From positions 248,001 through 312,000 of the forward strand of contig NZ_JAGDYP010000002.1 of NCBI RefSeq assembly GCF_017565765.1: a stretch of 64,000 nt of DNA. Reading direction: 5' to 3'. The stretch is from Capnocytophaga bilenii. Its GTDB lineage: Bacteria > Bacteroidota > Bacteroidia > Flavobacteriales > Flavobacteriaceae. Below, piece by piece: positions 35,693-45,598 of this stretch. The first letter of the stretch is position 1. Every line of letters starts with the position of its first letter. The notes beneath the pieces were generated by a model. That model saw only the letters and a program-made list of their open reading frames with translations. It was not told the origin of the DNA and made no database searches. The position numbers and the translations under genes are program-made.

Positions 35693-37555
35693 ATGAAAAA
35701 ATCTATCCTTACACTCTGTGCTTTCGCTTGGACTATCGGCATTTTTGCTCAAGACAATGCTTGGCAACAACAAGCTGACTATCAAATAGATGTGGCAATG
35801 AACGTCAAAAACTTTCAGTACAAGGGTGTGCAAAAACTTACGTATACTAATAATTCCCCCGATACGCTCTCTACCGTATTTTTTCACCTTTATTACAATG
35901 CGTTCCAGCCCAATAGCGAAATGGACGCTAACCTGCAAAACCTACCCGACCCCGATAGCCGTATGACAATTAACAAAGGAACACGTCAGCAGCCGATATA
36001 TGAAAGTAGAATTGCCAAACTTGCCCCCGATGAGATGGGCTACCTGCGCATTAAATCGCTTACACAAGATGGCAAAAACGCTACTTTTTCGCACGAAAGT
36101 ACAATTCTGAAGGTAATACTTCCTACCCCTATATTGCCTCATAGCAAAACAGTTCTCAACCTAAACTTCGAAGGTCAGCTGCCGGTGATGATACGCCGTG
36201 CAGGGCGCAATAGTCCTGATGGGGTAGCGCTTTCTATGGCACAATGGTACCCCAAAATGGTCGCTTACGACCACAAAGGTTGGCACACTACCGAATATTT
36301 AGGGCGTGAGTTTTACGGCGTATGGGGTAATTTTGATGTGAAAATCACCCTTGATAAAACCTACCTTGTAGGTGCTTCGGGCGTATTGCAAAATCCTAAC
36401 GAAATAGGCTTTGGCTATGAAGATAAGGGAGTAAAAGTGCCTGCTACTAAATCGCCTACCAAAACGTGGCACTTCATCGCAGAGCGCGTACACGATTTTA
36501 CGTGGGCTGCCGACCCCGAGTATGTGCACGACAAGCACCAATTGGCTGACGGCAAAACGATTCACTTCATCTATAAAAAATACCAAGATACGTGGAAAAA
36601 AATACAACAGCCTATGTTGCAGGTATTCGCTTACTACAATCAACTTGTAGGTAAATACCCTTGGCCTCAGTATTCGTTTATACAAGGCGGAGACGGTGGT
36701 ATGGAATACGCTATGTGTACCCTTATGGTAGGTAACGAAAAGTACGAACGTTTAGTAGGCACTGCTGCACACGAACTCGCTCACGCTTGGTTTCAGCACC
36801 TACTTGCTACCGATGAGGCAGCTTATCCTTGGATGGACGAAGGCTTTACTTCTTATATAGAATATCTTGCCGAACACTATGTTTTGAATTTGAACCAAAG
36901 CGATGACCCTTTTGAAGATGCTTACGAAGGCTTCTTTAGAATGGTAAAAATGGGACTGCACGAGCCCACCATTACCCACTCCGATCGCTTTGCTACAAAT
37001 CGCGGCTATACCGCTACCGCCTACTATAAAGGCTTGCTATTCCTCACCCAGTTAGATTATATTATGGGTAATGAAGCGCTGATAAAAACTCTTAAACGCT
37101 ATTATAAAGAATATGCTTTCAAAAATCCTACTCCTAATGATTTTGTACGTATAGCCGAAAAAGTATCGGGGATGCAATTGCAGTGGTTCCTCAACGAATT
37201 TATGGAAACAAACCACACCGCCGACTATGCCATTGACAAGGTAGAAAACAAAAACAACAAAACCGAAGTAACGCTAAAACGCTTAGATAGACTTCCTTTG
37301 CCTGTGGATATATGGGTAACCGACAAGGCAGGTAAGGTGCGCTATATATACATACCTTTGCGAATGACTTATGCCGAAAAGCCTAATGTTTATCCAGCTT
37401 ATGAGCGTACCGTGTTGCCCGCTTGGGGCTGGGGAAACCCTACATACACTTTCACACTCGATATGCCACTAACCGACATAAAAAGCATTATTATAGATCC
37501 TAAAAATAGGAGTATAGACATGAACAAGGATAATAATTTGTATAATTCAAAATAA
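35693..37555 (+). CDS. M1-family zinc aminopeptidase, secreted
   Basis: The start at 35693 gives a clean signal peptide (SILTLCAFAWTIGIFAQ); the in-frame ATG at 35651 lies in the promoter. The 620-residue enzyme has the M1 zinc site HELAH at residues 360-364 and the third ligand Glu383 in WMDEGF, exactly 18 residues on. The substrate-binding GxMEN element is replaced by GGMEYAMCT (about residue 340), as in several Bacteroidota M1 peptidases. There is no T9SS sorting domain, so a periplasmic location is likely. It removes N-terminal residues from peptides. Confidence 0.9.
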   Translation: MKKSILTLCAFAWTIGIFAQDNAWQQQADYQIDVAMNVKNFQYKGVQKLTYTNNSPDTLSTVFFHLYYNAFQPNSEMDANLQNLPDPDSRMTINKGTRQQPIYESRIAKLAPDEMGYLRIKSLTQDGKNATFSHESTILKVILPTPILPHSKTVLNLNFEGQLPVMIRRAGRNSPDGVALSMAQWYPKMVAYDHKGWHTTEYLGREFYGVWGNFDVKITLDKTYLVGASGVLQNPNEIGFGYEDKGVKVPATKSPTKTWHFIAERVHDFTWAADPEYVHDKHQLADGKTIHFIYKKYQDTWKKIQQPMLQVFAYYNQLVGKYPWPQYSFIQGGDGGMEYAMCTLMVGNEKYERLVGTAAHELAHAWFQHLLATDEAAYPWMDEGFTSYIEYLAEHYVLNLNQSDDPFEDAYEGFFRMVKMGLHEPTITHSDRFATNRGYTATAYYKGLLFLTQLDYIMGNEALIKTLKRYYKEYAFKNPTPNDFVRIAEKVSGMQLQWFLNEFMETNHTADYAIDKVENKNNKTEVTLKRLDRLPLPVDIWVTDKAGKVRYIYIPLRMTYAEKPNVYPAYERTVLPAWGWGNPTYTFTLDMPLTDIKSIIIDPKNRSIDMNKDNNLYNSK

Positions 37556-37597
37556 TATCCGACCTTTGCGACTTAAAATATAGGAGCACATAGTGTT

Positions 37598-39184
37598 ATG
37601 CTAAATACAAATCAATACTTTACATTGCAACAAGCCTCATTGTGGGCAACGGAATATATGGGGAAGAATGTTACTTCCTCAAATATCTCCTATTTGGTAC
37701 AATATGGTAAAGTAAAGAAATTTGAAAATAATGGTGTTACCCAGATAGATAAAGAAGAACTAAAATCGTATTACGATGCTTTGGGTATAAATAGGGCTTC
37801 GCAATGGAAAGACAAATTAGGCGATGACCTCAATTGGAATCTGTCGTTTGAGCAATACAAGGAAGCAGAAACCACTAAGCACGTACACCGCTTGCACCCA
37901 TACAAAGGAAAATTTATTCCGCAGTTAGTAGAATACTTTTTAGATGCCCATACTGATGCATTCAAAAAAGAAGTCTTTTTTAAAGCAGGCGATATAGTCC
38001 TCGACCCTTTTTCAGGCAGTGGTACTACTATGGTGCAAGCCTCAGAATTAGGAATGCACGCTATAGGGATAGATGTCTCGGCTTTTAATGCGCTCATAGG
38101 CAATGCTAAGGTAGGACATTACGATTTGGTAGATGTGTATAACGAAACGCACCGCATTACCCAAGCCTTAAAGGAGTTTTTAGCAGAAAAACACATACTT
38201 GCTTTTGATGCTGAACTTACCGAAGCACTCAATAATTTCAATAAAGAGTTCTTCCCCGTACCCGACTATAAATACCGCTTACAGCGCAAAGAGATAGACG
38301 GCAAAGTATACGGGGCTGAAAAAGAACAAAAGTTTTTACCTATTTATCAAGCACTTGTAGAAAAGTATCACATTCAACTAAAACAAGCTAAAGCTGATAC
38401 TTTCTTAGATAAATGGTATATACAGCACGTACGAGAGGAAATAGATTTTGTGTTTAACCTTATTAAACAGATTGCTAATCCCGCTACCAAGCGTATAGTT
38501 ACCCTCATTTTGAGCCGAACCATTCGCAGTTGTCGTGCCACCACTCACGCTGATTTAGCCACGCTAATAGAGCCCATAACTACCTCTTACTATTGTGCTA
38601 AACACGGCAAGGTGTGCAAGCCTCTATTTTCTATATTGAAATGGTGGGAAACCTATACCAAAGACACTATCAAGCGTTTGCAAAAATTTAAAGAATTGCG
38701 TACTAATACCTACCAAAAGTGTTTGCAAGGTGATAGTCGTACCATTGATATCTTTGAGGCATTAGAGCATAAGATCCCTGAGTTTGCAGCTTTAGCAAGA
38801 AAGCAGAAAATAAAGGGTATTTTCTCATCACCGCCTTATGTAGGGCTGATTGATTATCACGAGCAACACGCCTATGCTTACGACCTTTTTGGTTTTGAGC
38901 GCAATGACGATAAAGAGATAGGTCCCCTTTACAAAGGACAAGGGCAGGAAGCCAAACGTATGTATGTAGCGGGTATTGCTGAAGTGCTTACCAATAGCAA
39001 ACGTTTTTTAGCCGATGATTACGATGTATTTTTGGTAGCCAACGACAAGTACGGCTTATATCCCGAAATAGCTGAGCGAGCTGGAATGCGTATTGTAAAC
39101 CAATACAAACGCCCTGTTCTCAATCGTACCGAAAAAGACAAAAACGCATATGCTGAGATTATATTTCATTTAAAAGAAAAATAG
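37598..39184 (+). CDS. Type II DNA methyltransferase of the TdeIII-like R-M system
   Basis: A 528-residue protein. An N-terminal helix-turn-helix-like part (FTLQQASLWATEYMGKNVTS) precedes the AdoMet motif I, DPFSGSGTT, at about 137-145. A catalytic motif IV, SPPYVGLIDYH, lies near 410-420. A long segment separates the two, as in the class order motif I, target recognition, motif IV. This is an amino (N4-cytosine or N6-adenine) methylase. It lies four bases upstream of the AIPR gene and upstream of a TdeIII-type nuclease, so it should protect that enzyme's sites. Confidence 0.87.
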   Translation: MLNTNQYFTLQQASLWATEYMGKNVTSSNISYLVQYGKVKKFENNGVTQIDKEELKSYYDALGINRASQWKDKLGDDLNWNLSFEQYKEAETTKHVHRLHPYKGKFIPQLVEYFLDAHTDAFKKEVFFKAGDIVLDPFSGSGTTMVQASELGMHAIGIDVSAFNALIGNAKVGHYDLVDVYNETHRITQALKEFLAEKHILAFDAELTEALNNFNKEFFPVPDYKYRLQRKEIDGKVYGAEKEQKFLPIYQALVEKYHIQLKQAKADTFLDKWYIQHVREEIDFVFNLIKQIANPATKRIVTLILSRTIRSCRATTHADLATLIEPITTSYYCAKHGKVCKPLFSILKWWETYTKDTIKRLQKFKELRTNTYQKCLQGDSRTIDIFEALEHKIPEFAALARKQKIKGIFSSPPYVGLIDYHEQHAYAYDLFGFERNDDKEIGPLYKGQGQEAKRMYVAGIAEVLTNSKRFLADDYDVFLVANDKYGLYPEIAERAGMRIVNQYKRPVLNRTEKDKNAYAEIIFHLKEK

Positions 39185-39188
39185 GAAA

Positions 39189-41054
39189 ATGAAAAAAAAG
39201 ATAGAAAAATATACTGAAAAATTTATAGATAATAATTTTGGTAAAAAAGAAATAGCAAAAGAAGACAGTTTAAAATTTGAATGGTTTGCTAACTCCTTAC
39301 ATTGCTGGGAATATTCAAGTCAATCGTACAATTCAAAACAAAAAATAGGTAAAGAGATATCCTTAGGGTCTGCTCAAGGAGGCGATGCATTCTTTTTATT
39401 GATCTCTAATAAAATATATTCATTAGAAGATAATATCGAAGAAATAAAAGAAGCTATATTATATAATGATAATAAAATAGAATTTCATCTCATTCAAACA
39501 AAAAAGAGTCTAAGAGCAGACTTAGGTGATTTTAAAAAATTTGTTGAAATTCCTATAAAAGTAATAAAAGGCGAGGGGATTTCTGAAACAGATACAATTT
39601 TAATGAAATTGGTTAATTTTATTAGAGAGATAAAAGCAAACCCAGAATTAGAAGCCTCCTTTATTCTTACTTTTTACACACAAAAAAATGAAAATGATAT
39701 TGAATGTTTAAGAAGGGATTGGGATGCTGATATTACTTATGTTAAAAATCAGTATGCAGATTACGGTCCTGTAGAAATACATTTAGAAGGTTCTAAAAAA
39801 CTCAATGAGTTATATGAACGATTTAACTCTAATCAATATAAGCTAATAATTCCAAGGGATAATTGCAAGTATGAGAATAATTACTTAATAGGTTTCATAA
39901 ATGCTAAAGAATTGCTTGATAGTATAGCACCTATGCAAGAAAGTGGAATTAGGGCTTTGTACCCTGATGTTTTTAAAAATAATATTAGACTTTATTTAGG
40001 TCATACAGAAGTAAATAAGAATATTGAAAAAACACTTATTGAAGAACCTAGTAAATTTCATTTATATAACAATGGACTAACCATTACAACTAAGCAGATA
40101 AATCCTGTTTTAGAAAACTATATTATTAGCCCTATAAATATAGTCAATGGTTGCCAAACAGCAAATAGTATTTACAACATTTTTAAAAGTAACCAGTCTA
40201 ATATAGAACTGGTTAAAATACCTGTTAAAATTATTATTGCAAATGATGAAGAATATGAAAAGATAACAATCAGAACAAATAGTCAAAATGGTATTTCAGA
40301 GAAAGATCTATTATCAATTAAAAATATTCAAAAAGACTTGGAGGACTTTTTGCAAAAAAATAAGTTTCAAGCAAAATCTTTCTTGTATAAAAGACAAAAT
40401 TCTATTGATTGTATTTCAAATGATGTTGATTATATTGTGAATATCAATGATATTCTAAGAGCTTTCTTTTCTTCTGTATTATATCTTCCACATAAGGTTT
40501 CGGGGTATTTTGATATTACTACAAATAAATTAATTGATATTATATTTGAAGATAGGTTTATAAAACTATATCAAATAATAGTATCTCTATATAAAGTTTT
40601 AGAAGATCATATTCAACTCAATTATATTGAGTATAAAAAAATAAGATTTCATATTTTATACCTTCTATATAAGTTTATAAACAGAGATACAGACATTGAT
40701 TCTATTGAAAAGTATTTTATTAAGGACAAAAATAAAAAAGATTTTGAAGAGTTGGAAGGAGAGAGTTTACAAGAACAAACTCAACTTATAAATAAAATAT
40801 ACTCTAATTTATATATCTTACAAGATGAGGAATCATTTAAAAAAATTGTAGATTACATAATTACAACAATACAAAACAATTATCCTTTATTGAATAACCT
40901 TGATACTAAAGAAAAAGAGAAAATACTTTATAAAACAGTTGATAAAAATCAAAGAGGAGAAAAACTTTTTGAGAATTTTGAGATAATTTTCAATAAAAAT
41001 ATTGAAGAATTACTAAATATGAAAGAAAATGCTAACCCCACAACAAATAGCTAA
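39189..41054 (+). CDS. AIPR-family (abortive-infection phage-resistance) protein
   Basis: A 621-residue protein without membrane segments. The AIPR core is clear: FHLYNNGLTITTKQI (about 292-306), PINIVNGCQTANSIYN (about 316-331) and TIRTNSQNGISEKDLL (about 358-373). AIPR proteins occur in phage-defence loci; their biochemical activity is poorly defined. The gene is much more AT-rich than its neighbours. It sits between the methylase and the nuclease and overlaps the nuclease start by 26 bp, so it is physically built into the restriction system. Confidence 0.85.
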   Translation: MKKKIEKYTEKFIDNNFGKKEIAKEDSLKFEWFANSLHCWEYSSQSYNSKQKIGKEISLGSAQGGDAFFLLISNKIYSLEDNIEEIKEAILYNDNKIEFHLIQTKKSLRADLGDFKKFVEIPIKVIKGEGISETDTILMKLVNFIREIKANPELEASFILTFYTQKNENDIECLRRDWDADITYVKNQYADYGPVEIHLEGSKKLNELYERFNSNQYKLIIPRDNCKYENNYLIGFINAKELLDSIAPMQESGIRALYPDVFKNNIRLYLGHTEVNKNIEKTLIEEPSKFHLYNNGLTITTKQINPVLENYIISPINIVNGCQTANSIYNIFKSNQSNIELVKIPVKIIIANDEEYEKITIRTNSQNGISEKDLLSIKNIQKDLEDFLQKNKFQAKSFLYKRQNSIDCISNDVDYIVNINDILRAFFSSVLYLPHKVSGYFDITTNKLIDIIFEDRFIKLYQIIVSLYKVLEDHIQLNYIEYKKIRFHILYLLYKFINRDTDIDSIEKYFIKDKNKKDFEELEGESLQEQTQLINKIYSNLYILQDEESFKKIVDYIITTIQNNYPLLNNLDTKEKEKILYKTVDKNQRGEKLFENFEIIFNKNIEELLNMKENANPTTNS

Positions 41055-41805
41055 TGTAGAAAACACCCTTAGGCATAGTCTTAGAACAAAGTTTCAGCAC
41101 TATAACCCTGAGCCTGCGATGATGCCTTTCCATACACGCTTATTGGGTAAAGACCGTATGGCATTGTTTTCGTTTATTCATTCTTTGAATACTAATTTTG
41201 GCACGAGCATTTTTGAGCCTGTGGCTAAATCATTAGCTGAATCTCGGTTTAAGGTTGCTAAACTACAAGCGGTAGCAGGTGATAAGATAAGTGAAAAAGC
41301 ACAACGGGTTATTCAGGATATTATGGACAACCTTACTATAAATGGTAACCCTAATAAGATAGATGAAATAGAAGCTATTAGGGCTGTTTGTCAGGAAGGA
41401 AAGATGAACATCGTAAAACCTACCAAAATAGATGTGTTGTTAGAAAGTCATTCAGATGAGCTTTTCTTGTTTGACATTAAAACAGCTAAGCCTAACAAAG
41501 GAGGCTTTAAAGAATTTAAACGCACTCTATTAGAGTGGGTAGGCTGTGTATTGGCAGAAGACCCTAATAGAAAAATACATACTCTTATTGCTATACCTTA
41601 TAATCCGTATGAACCTAAGCCCTATTCACGCTGGACAATGGCGGGAATGTTAGATTTAGATAACGAACTAAAAGTAGCCCAAGAGTTTTGGAATTTTCTC
41701 GCAGGAGAGAATGCCTATCAAGATTTGTTAGATTGCTTTGAGCGTGTAGGTATAGAACTACACGATGAAATAGATGAATACTTTAAAAAATTCAATAAAT
41801 TATAA
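41029..41805 (+). CDS. TdeIII-family type II restriction endonuclease
   Basis: A 258-residue nuclease resembling the TdeIII family (TdeIII cuts GGNCC; the specificity here is not proven). A PD-(D/E)XK-like site is visible at about residues 134-154: KIDVLL followed by FLFDIKTAK, whose Asp-Ile-Lys supplies the metal-binding Asp and catalytic Lys. Further family-like segments are MMPFHTRLLGKDRMALFSF and PYNPYEPKPYSRWTM. It overlaps the AIPR gene by 26 bp and ends 11 bp before sufC. Confidence 0.85.
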   Translation: MLTPQQIANVENTLRHSLRTKFQHYNPEPAMMPFHTRLLGKDRMALFSFIHSLNTNFGTSIFEPVAKSLAESRFKVAKLQAVAGDKISEKAQRVIQDIMDNLTINGNPNKIDEIEAIRAVCQEGKMNIVKPTKIDVLLESHSDELFLFDIKTAKPNKGGFKEFKRTLLEWVGCVLAEDPNRKIHTLIAIPYNPYEPKPYSRWTMAGMLDLDNELKVAQEFWNFLAGENAYQDLLDCFERVGIELHDEIDEYFKKFNKL

Positions 41806-41816
41806 AATAAATAACG

Positions 41817-42554
41817 ATGTTAATAATAAAAAATCTCCACGCTGGTGTGGACGGCAAAGAAATCCTTAAGGGGATTGACTTAGAAATAAAGGCAGGTGAA
41901 GTACACGCTATAATGGGACCTAATGGAGCGGGCAAATCAACGCTCTCTTCAGTGGTTGCTGGTAATGAAAATTTTGAGGTAACAGAAGGCGATATTCTCC
42001 TCAATGGCGAAAGTCTGTTAGAAGATGCTCCTGAAGAGCGCGCTCATAAAGGTATCTTTATGTCTTTTCAATATCCTGTGGAAATTCCTGGTATTTCGGT
42101 AACCAACTTTATCAAAACAGCTATCAACGAGAGTCGCAAGGCTCAAGGGCTTCCTGATATGCCTGCTGCCGAGCTGCTCAAAAAAATACGCGAAAAAGCA
42201 GCCCTTTTAGAAATCAACCCCGACTTTCTGTCGCGCTCTCTCAATCAAGGGTTTTCGGGGGGTGAGAAGAAACGCAACGAAATCTTCCAAATGGCAATGC
42301 TCGAACCTAAGGTTGCTATTCTTGACGAAACCGATTCTGGTCTCGACATCGATGCGCTGCGCATTGTCGCTAATGGCGTAAACAAACTCAAAAACGAAAA
42401 CAACGCTGTGCTTGTCATTACTCACTACCAACGCCTTTTAGACTATATTGTGCCTGACTATGTACACGTGCTTTCCGATGGTAAAATCGTAAAAACAGGC
42501 GATAAAAACCTCGCCTTAGAATTGGAAGCAAAAGGCTATGATTGGCTGAAATAA
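41817..42554 (+). CDS. sufC: Fe-S cluster assembly ATPase SufC
   Basis: A 245-residue ABC ATPase with Walker A GPNGAGKST (about 35-43), the Suf-specific signature FSGGEKKRNEI (about 143-153) and Walker B AILDETDSGLDID (about 163-175). SufC powers the SufBCD scaffold that builds Fe-S clusters in the cytoplasm. It is followed by sufD. The expected sufB is not upstream; instead the restriction nuclease gene ends 11 bp before it. Confidence 0.95.
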   Translation: MLIIKNLHAGVDGKEILKGIDLEIKAGEVHAIMGPNGAGKSTLSSVVAGNENFEVTEGDILLNGESLLEDAPEERAHKGIFMSFQYPVEIPGISVTNFIKTAINESRKAQGLPDMPAAELLKKIREKAALLEINPDFLSRSLNQGFSGGEKKRNEIFQMAMLEPKVAILDETDSGLDIDALRIVANGVNKLKNENNAVLVITHYQRLLDYIVPDYVHVLSDGKIVKTGDKNLALELEAKGYDWLK

Positions 42555-42569
42555 TTAGCAAATTAAACT

Positions 42570-43874
42570 ATGGATTTAAAAGAAAAATGGGTGGCTTCAT
42601 TTGAGGCTTTCCCTCATAAAGACGATATATTAAAAGATATTCGCAAAGAAGCCCTTAGTTTCTTTGCCGAAAAAGGTTTCCCACATAAAAAAGTAGAAGC
42701 GTGGAAATACACTTCACTCTCCAACCTTCAAGCTACTGATTACAGCTTGTGGCAGCCTGCCAATGAGAAGACAACTCTTTCGCCCGAAGTGTTACACCAG
42801 TATAGTATCAGCGATTGCTATTTGCTTGTGTTTGTAAACGGCTATTACAGCCCAGAGATGTCCAGCAAAACAATTGCAGGCGTTACTGTTACACCCTTAT
42901 TGGAGGCTCTACACAAGGGCGGTGAAGCGTTTATCAAAAAATACTTCAATACCAATACCGAAAAAGGCGATGTATTTACAGCCCTCAACACTGCTTTTGC
43001 TTCAGAGGGGGTATATATAGAAGTGCCCAAAGGAAAAGTGGTAGATAAACCTATACAGCTGCTGTATTTCAACGACAGAGCAGAAACTACTTGCTACCAG
43101 CCGCGCAATATTATTGCAGTGGGCGAAAATGCACAACTCAAAGTTATTGAAGTGCACCAAAATGTATCAAATAATACCGCTACGACTATCCTTACCAATG
43201 CCGTTACTGAAGTGTTTGTAGCCAAAGACGCTTTCCTTGACTATTACAAATTGCAAAACGACCGCCTGACGGCTTCGCTCATTGATAATACTTATATTTC
43301 GCAAGAAGCTAACAGCCACGCCAGTGTGCATACTTTCTCGTTTGGCGGTACACTCACTCGCAACAATCTCAATTTCTATCACCAAGGCGAGTATTTAGAA
43401 TCAACCCTCAAAGGTTTGAGCATTCTTAAAGGCTCACAACACACCGACCATTATACGCTGGTGAACCATGCTCACCCCAATTGCGAGAGTCATCAGGACT
43501 ATAAAAGTATCGTAAATGATGAAGCGACCAATGTATTCAATGGGAAGATAATGGTAGAGCAAATCGCCCAAAAAACGAATGCTTATCAGCAGAACGACAA
43601 TATATTACTATCCGATAAGGCAACAGTGTACACCAAGCCACAGTTAGAGATTTTTGCTGATGATGTGAAGTGTTCGCACGGCTGTACGGTAGGTTCGCTT
43701 AGTGATGATTCGTTGTTTTATCTGCAATCACGTGGCATAGGCAAAAAAGAAGCTTCAGCTTTGCTTACCTATGCTTTTGCTAATACCGTATTGGAGAGTG
43801 TAAAGATACCTGCACTTTCAGCTTATATCAATGCTATTATTGCTGAAAAATTAGGCGTAACGGTAGATTTTTAA
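42570..43874 (+). CDS. sufD: Fe-S cluster assembly protein SufD
   Basis: A 434-residue protein with the N-terminal helical part (FPHKKVEAWKYTSLSNL) and the SufBD beta-helix core, including HPNCESHQDYKSIVNDEA, the H-x-x-x-x-S-H pattern of SufD, and CSHGCTVGSLSDDSLFYLQS near the C-terminus. It is the stabilising partner of SufB and SufC in the scaffold complex. It lies 15 bp after sufC. No sufS or sufE follows; the next genes are on the opposite strand. Confidence 0.95.
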   Translation: MDLKEKWVASFEAFPHKDDILKDIRKEALSFFAEKGFPHKKVEAWKYTSLSNLQATDYSLWQPANEKTTLSPEVLHQYSISDCYLLVFVNGYYSPEMSSKTIAGVTVTPLLEALHKGGEAFIKKYFNTNTEKGDVFTALNTAFASEGVYIEVPKGKVVDKPIQLLYFNDRAETTCYQPRNIIAVGENAQLKVIEVHQNVSNNTATTILTNAVTEVFVAKDAFLDYYKLQNDRLTASLIDNTYISQEANSHASVHTFSFGGTLTRNNLNFYHQGEYLESTLKGLSILKGSQHTDHYTLVNHAHPNCESHQDYKSIVNDEATNVFNGKIMVEQIAQKTNAYQQNDNILLSDKATVYTKPQLEIFADDVKCSHGCTVGSLSDDSLFYLQSRGIGKKEASALLTYAFANTVLESVKIPALSAYINAIIAEKLGVTVDF

Positions 43875-43882
43875 AAGGTTCA

Positions 43883-44566
43883 TTATGATATAGGTTCATT
43901 ATGTATTGCGTCACAAAGGCGGAATATTAATAGTTGTTTTATAGATAGAAATGAAGCATTGTCTTGCCAAACTTGGGCGTATTGTCGCAGACGTTCTGCT
44001 CCTTCAAGCCAATCTTCATTGTTTAATAAACATTCGGCTACATATCCGCCTTTTGTGCGTGCTACAAAACATTTCAGTGACTGGATACGGTATTTTGTAG
44101 TGAAATTTTGAGGTAAAATATCTATTAAAAGGTTATAGAAATCTCTTTCATTGCGAGGCGTTTGCCATTTTCCTAACAAATATAGTTTGCCTATAGAGGT
44201 ATGCCAATGATAATTGTCCCGATAAATGTCGCAACCTTTATCAAAAAGACAACTTAAACTATTGATGATGGTTTGGAATGTAGTGGAGAGGTAATTTTCT
44301 ATGAATGAATCTATTTTTTCTTCATCAGTATCACCAAAACCTGCTATATTATCCAAAATTCCTTGTGGAAAAAATCCATCTTCTAAATAAGTACCTATAT
44401 GCATTGGCAACACACTTTTATGAATGTCAGAGGTGATGGGAATAGGCTCGAGCTCAATACGCATTTTGTCGCCTATTCGTATCATAAGATTAGGCAAATC
44501 AGGAGTAGCGTCATACCCTTGATCTCTTATCTGTTTAGAAAGTTCTAAAAGGATTATTTCTTCCAT
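43883..44566 (-). CDS. DUF6348-like protein
   Basis: A 227-residue acidic cytoplasmic protein: MRIELEPIPI, MHIGTYLEDGFFPQGILDNI (about 55-75), then FTTKYRIQSLKCFVARTKGG and CLLNNEDWLEGAERLRQYA. It resembles DUF6348 proteins, which are commonly seen among immunity-type genes, but the assignment is by pattern only. It lies 15 bp downstream of a SUKH-type gene, in the same orientation, so it is part of a three-gene run. Confidence 0.55.
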   Translation of the reverse strand: MEEIILLELSKQIRDQGYDATPDLPNLMIRIGDKMRIELEPIPITSDIHKSVLPMHIGTYLEDGFFPQGILDNIAGFGDTDEEKIDSFIENYLSTTFQTIINSLSCLFDKGCDIYRDNYHWHTSIGKLYLLGKWQTPRNERDFYNLLIDILPQNFTTKYRIQSLKCFVARTKGGYVAECLLNNEDWLEGAERLRQYAQVWQDNASFLSIKQLLIFRLCDAIHNEPIS

Positions 44567-44581
44567 AATATCTAAATTTTA

Positions 44582-45598
44582 TTAGCTTAGTTTTTCTAAA
44601 AATTCTAAGAAAGTTCCCGATACTTTACGCCATTTCCACTGACCTGCACCGTGGGGTGCTTTGTAGATGGGAGATTCATTTCCGTCACTTTTAGAAAGGT
44701 CGAGTATATAAGGATCGGCATCTTTATCAGCGATTACGAGCCAATGGGCTTTCCAATCGGGAAAGAGCTCATCATTGGGGCTACTGAAAGCATAACCACA
44801 TTGATGCGCTATTAAAGTATTAGCACCATACAGATTGATGTCTTTGAGGAAAGCATCCTCGGCAGGCGAAAAGCGTTCTAAGAAAGTGAGATAGACCGCA
44901 GGCAGCTGCCAACGTGTTTTAATCTCCTCGATAACTTGCTTTTTGGGTACTTCCAAAATAGTGCGGTTATATTGATATGATTTTACGTGCCAAAAATCTC
45001 TCTCTTTTGCTAAAACCTGCTCTATTTTAGCCATTATTTTTTCTAAGTTGGTTTGTGGATTTTGTATCAAAAAAGAAAACTCGTTTTGAGCTTGTTTTTT
45101 TGGATAACCTTGTGCCTGCCATTCAAGTACTTTTTCCATAGGTAGGGTTTCCCAATAAGCAGGGTCAGAGGGCAAATCGTTATTAAAAGGCTGTCCGCTA
45201 TGCTCGGCTAAGGCAATGATAGCGCTTCCTTTATTTTCTTTGTTACCCTTCTTTTGCAAGTAGTCTACTAAAAAAGGATAGCACTTGTCGCCTTCTACTT
45301 TCAGCAGTCCGCTAAAAGCCCAATAGGGTAAGCCTTTGGTTATCATTTCGTAGAAGAAAGGCGCGAGCGCAGTGTCGTTTTCGGTCACAAGTTCCGAGAT
45401 ACGTGCGATTACAAAGTTGCGAGCGTGGGTAATTTTGCTTTCTTTTACTGCTTGTACTAAGGTTTGTAAGGTCTCCCGATGCATCTTCTCGCCGTACTTC
45501 TTCACTATTTTTCTTACCAATTCGTGATACTCACTACCATCGGTAGTGGTGAGGAGTTTTTGAGAGAGGTCGCTGAAATCTTTTTCTTGTTTAGTCAT
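44582..45598 (-). CDS. SUKH (SMI1/KNR4)-type immunity-like protein with helical N-terminus
   Basis: A 338-residue protein. The first 200 residues are helical and resemble HEAT-like repeats (KESKITHARNFVIARISELV). From about residue 225 comes a SUKH-like domain: RWQLPAVYLTFLERFSPAED, then NTLIAHQCGYAFS, HWLVIADKDADPYILDLSKS and WKWRKVSGTFLEFLEKL. SUKH domains are common in immunity proteins. The start overlaps the end of the upstream gene by 8 bp. Confidence 0.7.
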   Translation of the reverse strand: MTKQEKDFSDLSQKLLTTTDGSEYHELVRKIVKKYGEKMHRETLQTLVQAVKESKITHARNFVIARISELVTENDTALAPFFYEMITKGLPYWAFSGLLKVEGDKCYPFLVDYLQKKGNKENKGSAIIALAEHSGQPFNNDLPSDPAYWETLPMEKVLEWQAQGYPKKQAQNEFSFLIQNPQTNLEKIMAKIEQVLAKERDFWHVKSYQYNRTILEVPKKQVIEEIKTRWQLPAVYLTFLERFSPAEDAFLKDINLYGANTLIAHQCGYAFSSPNDELFPDWKAHWLVIADKDADPYILDLSKSDGNESPIYKAPHGAGQWKWRKVSGTFLEFLEKLS

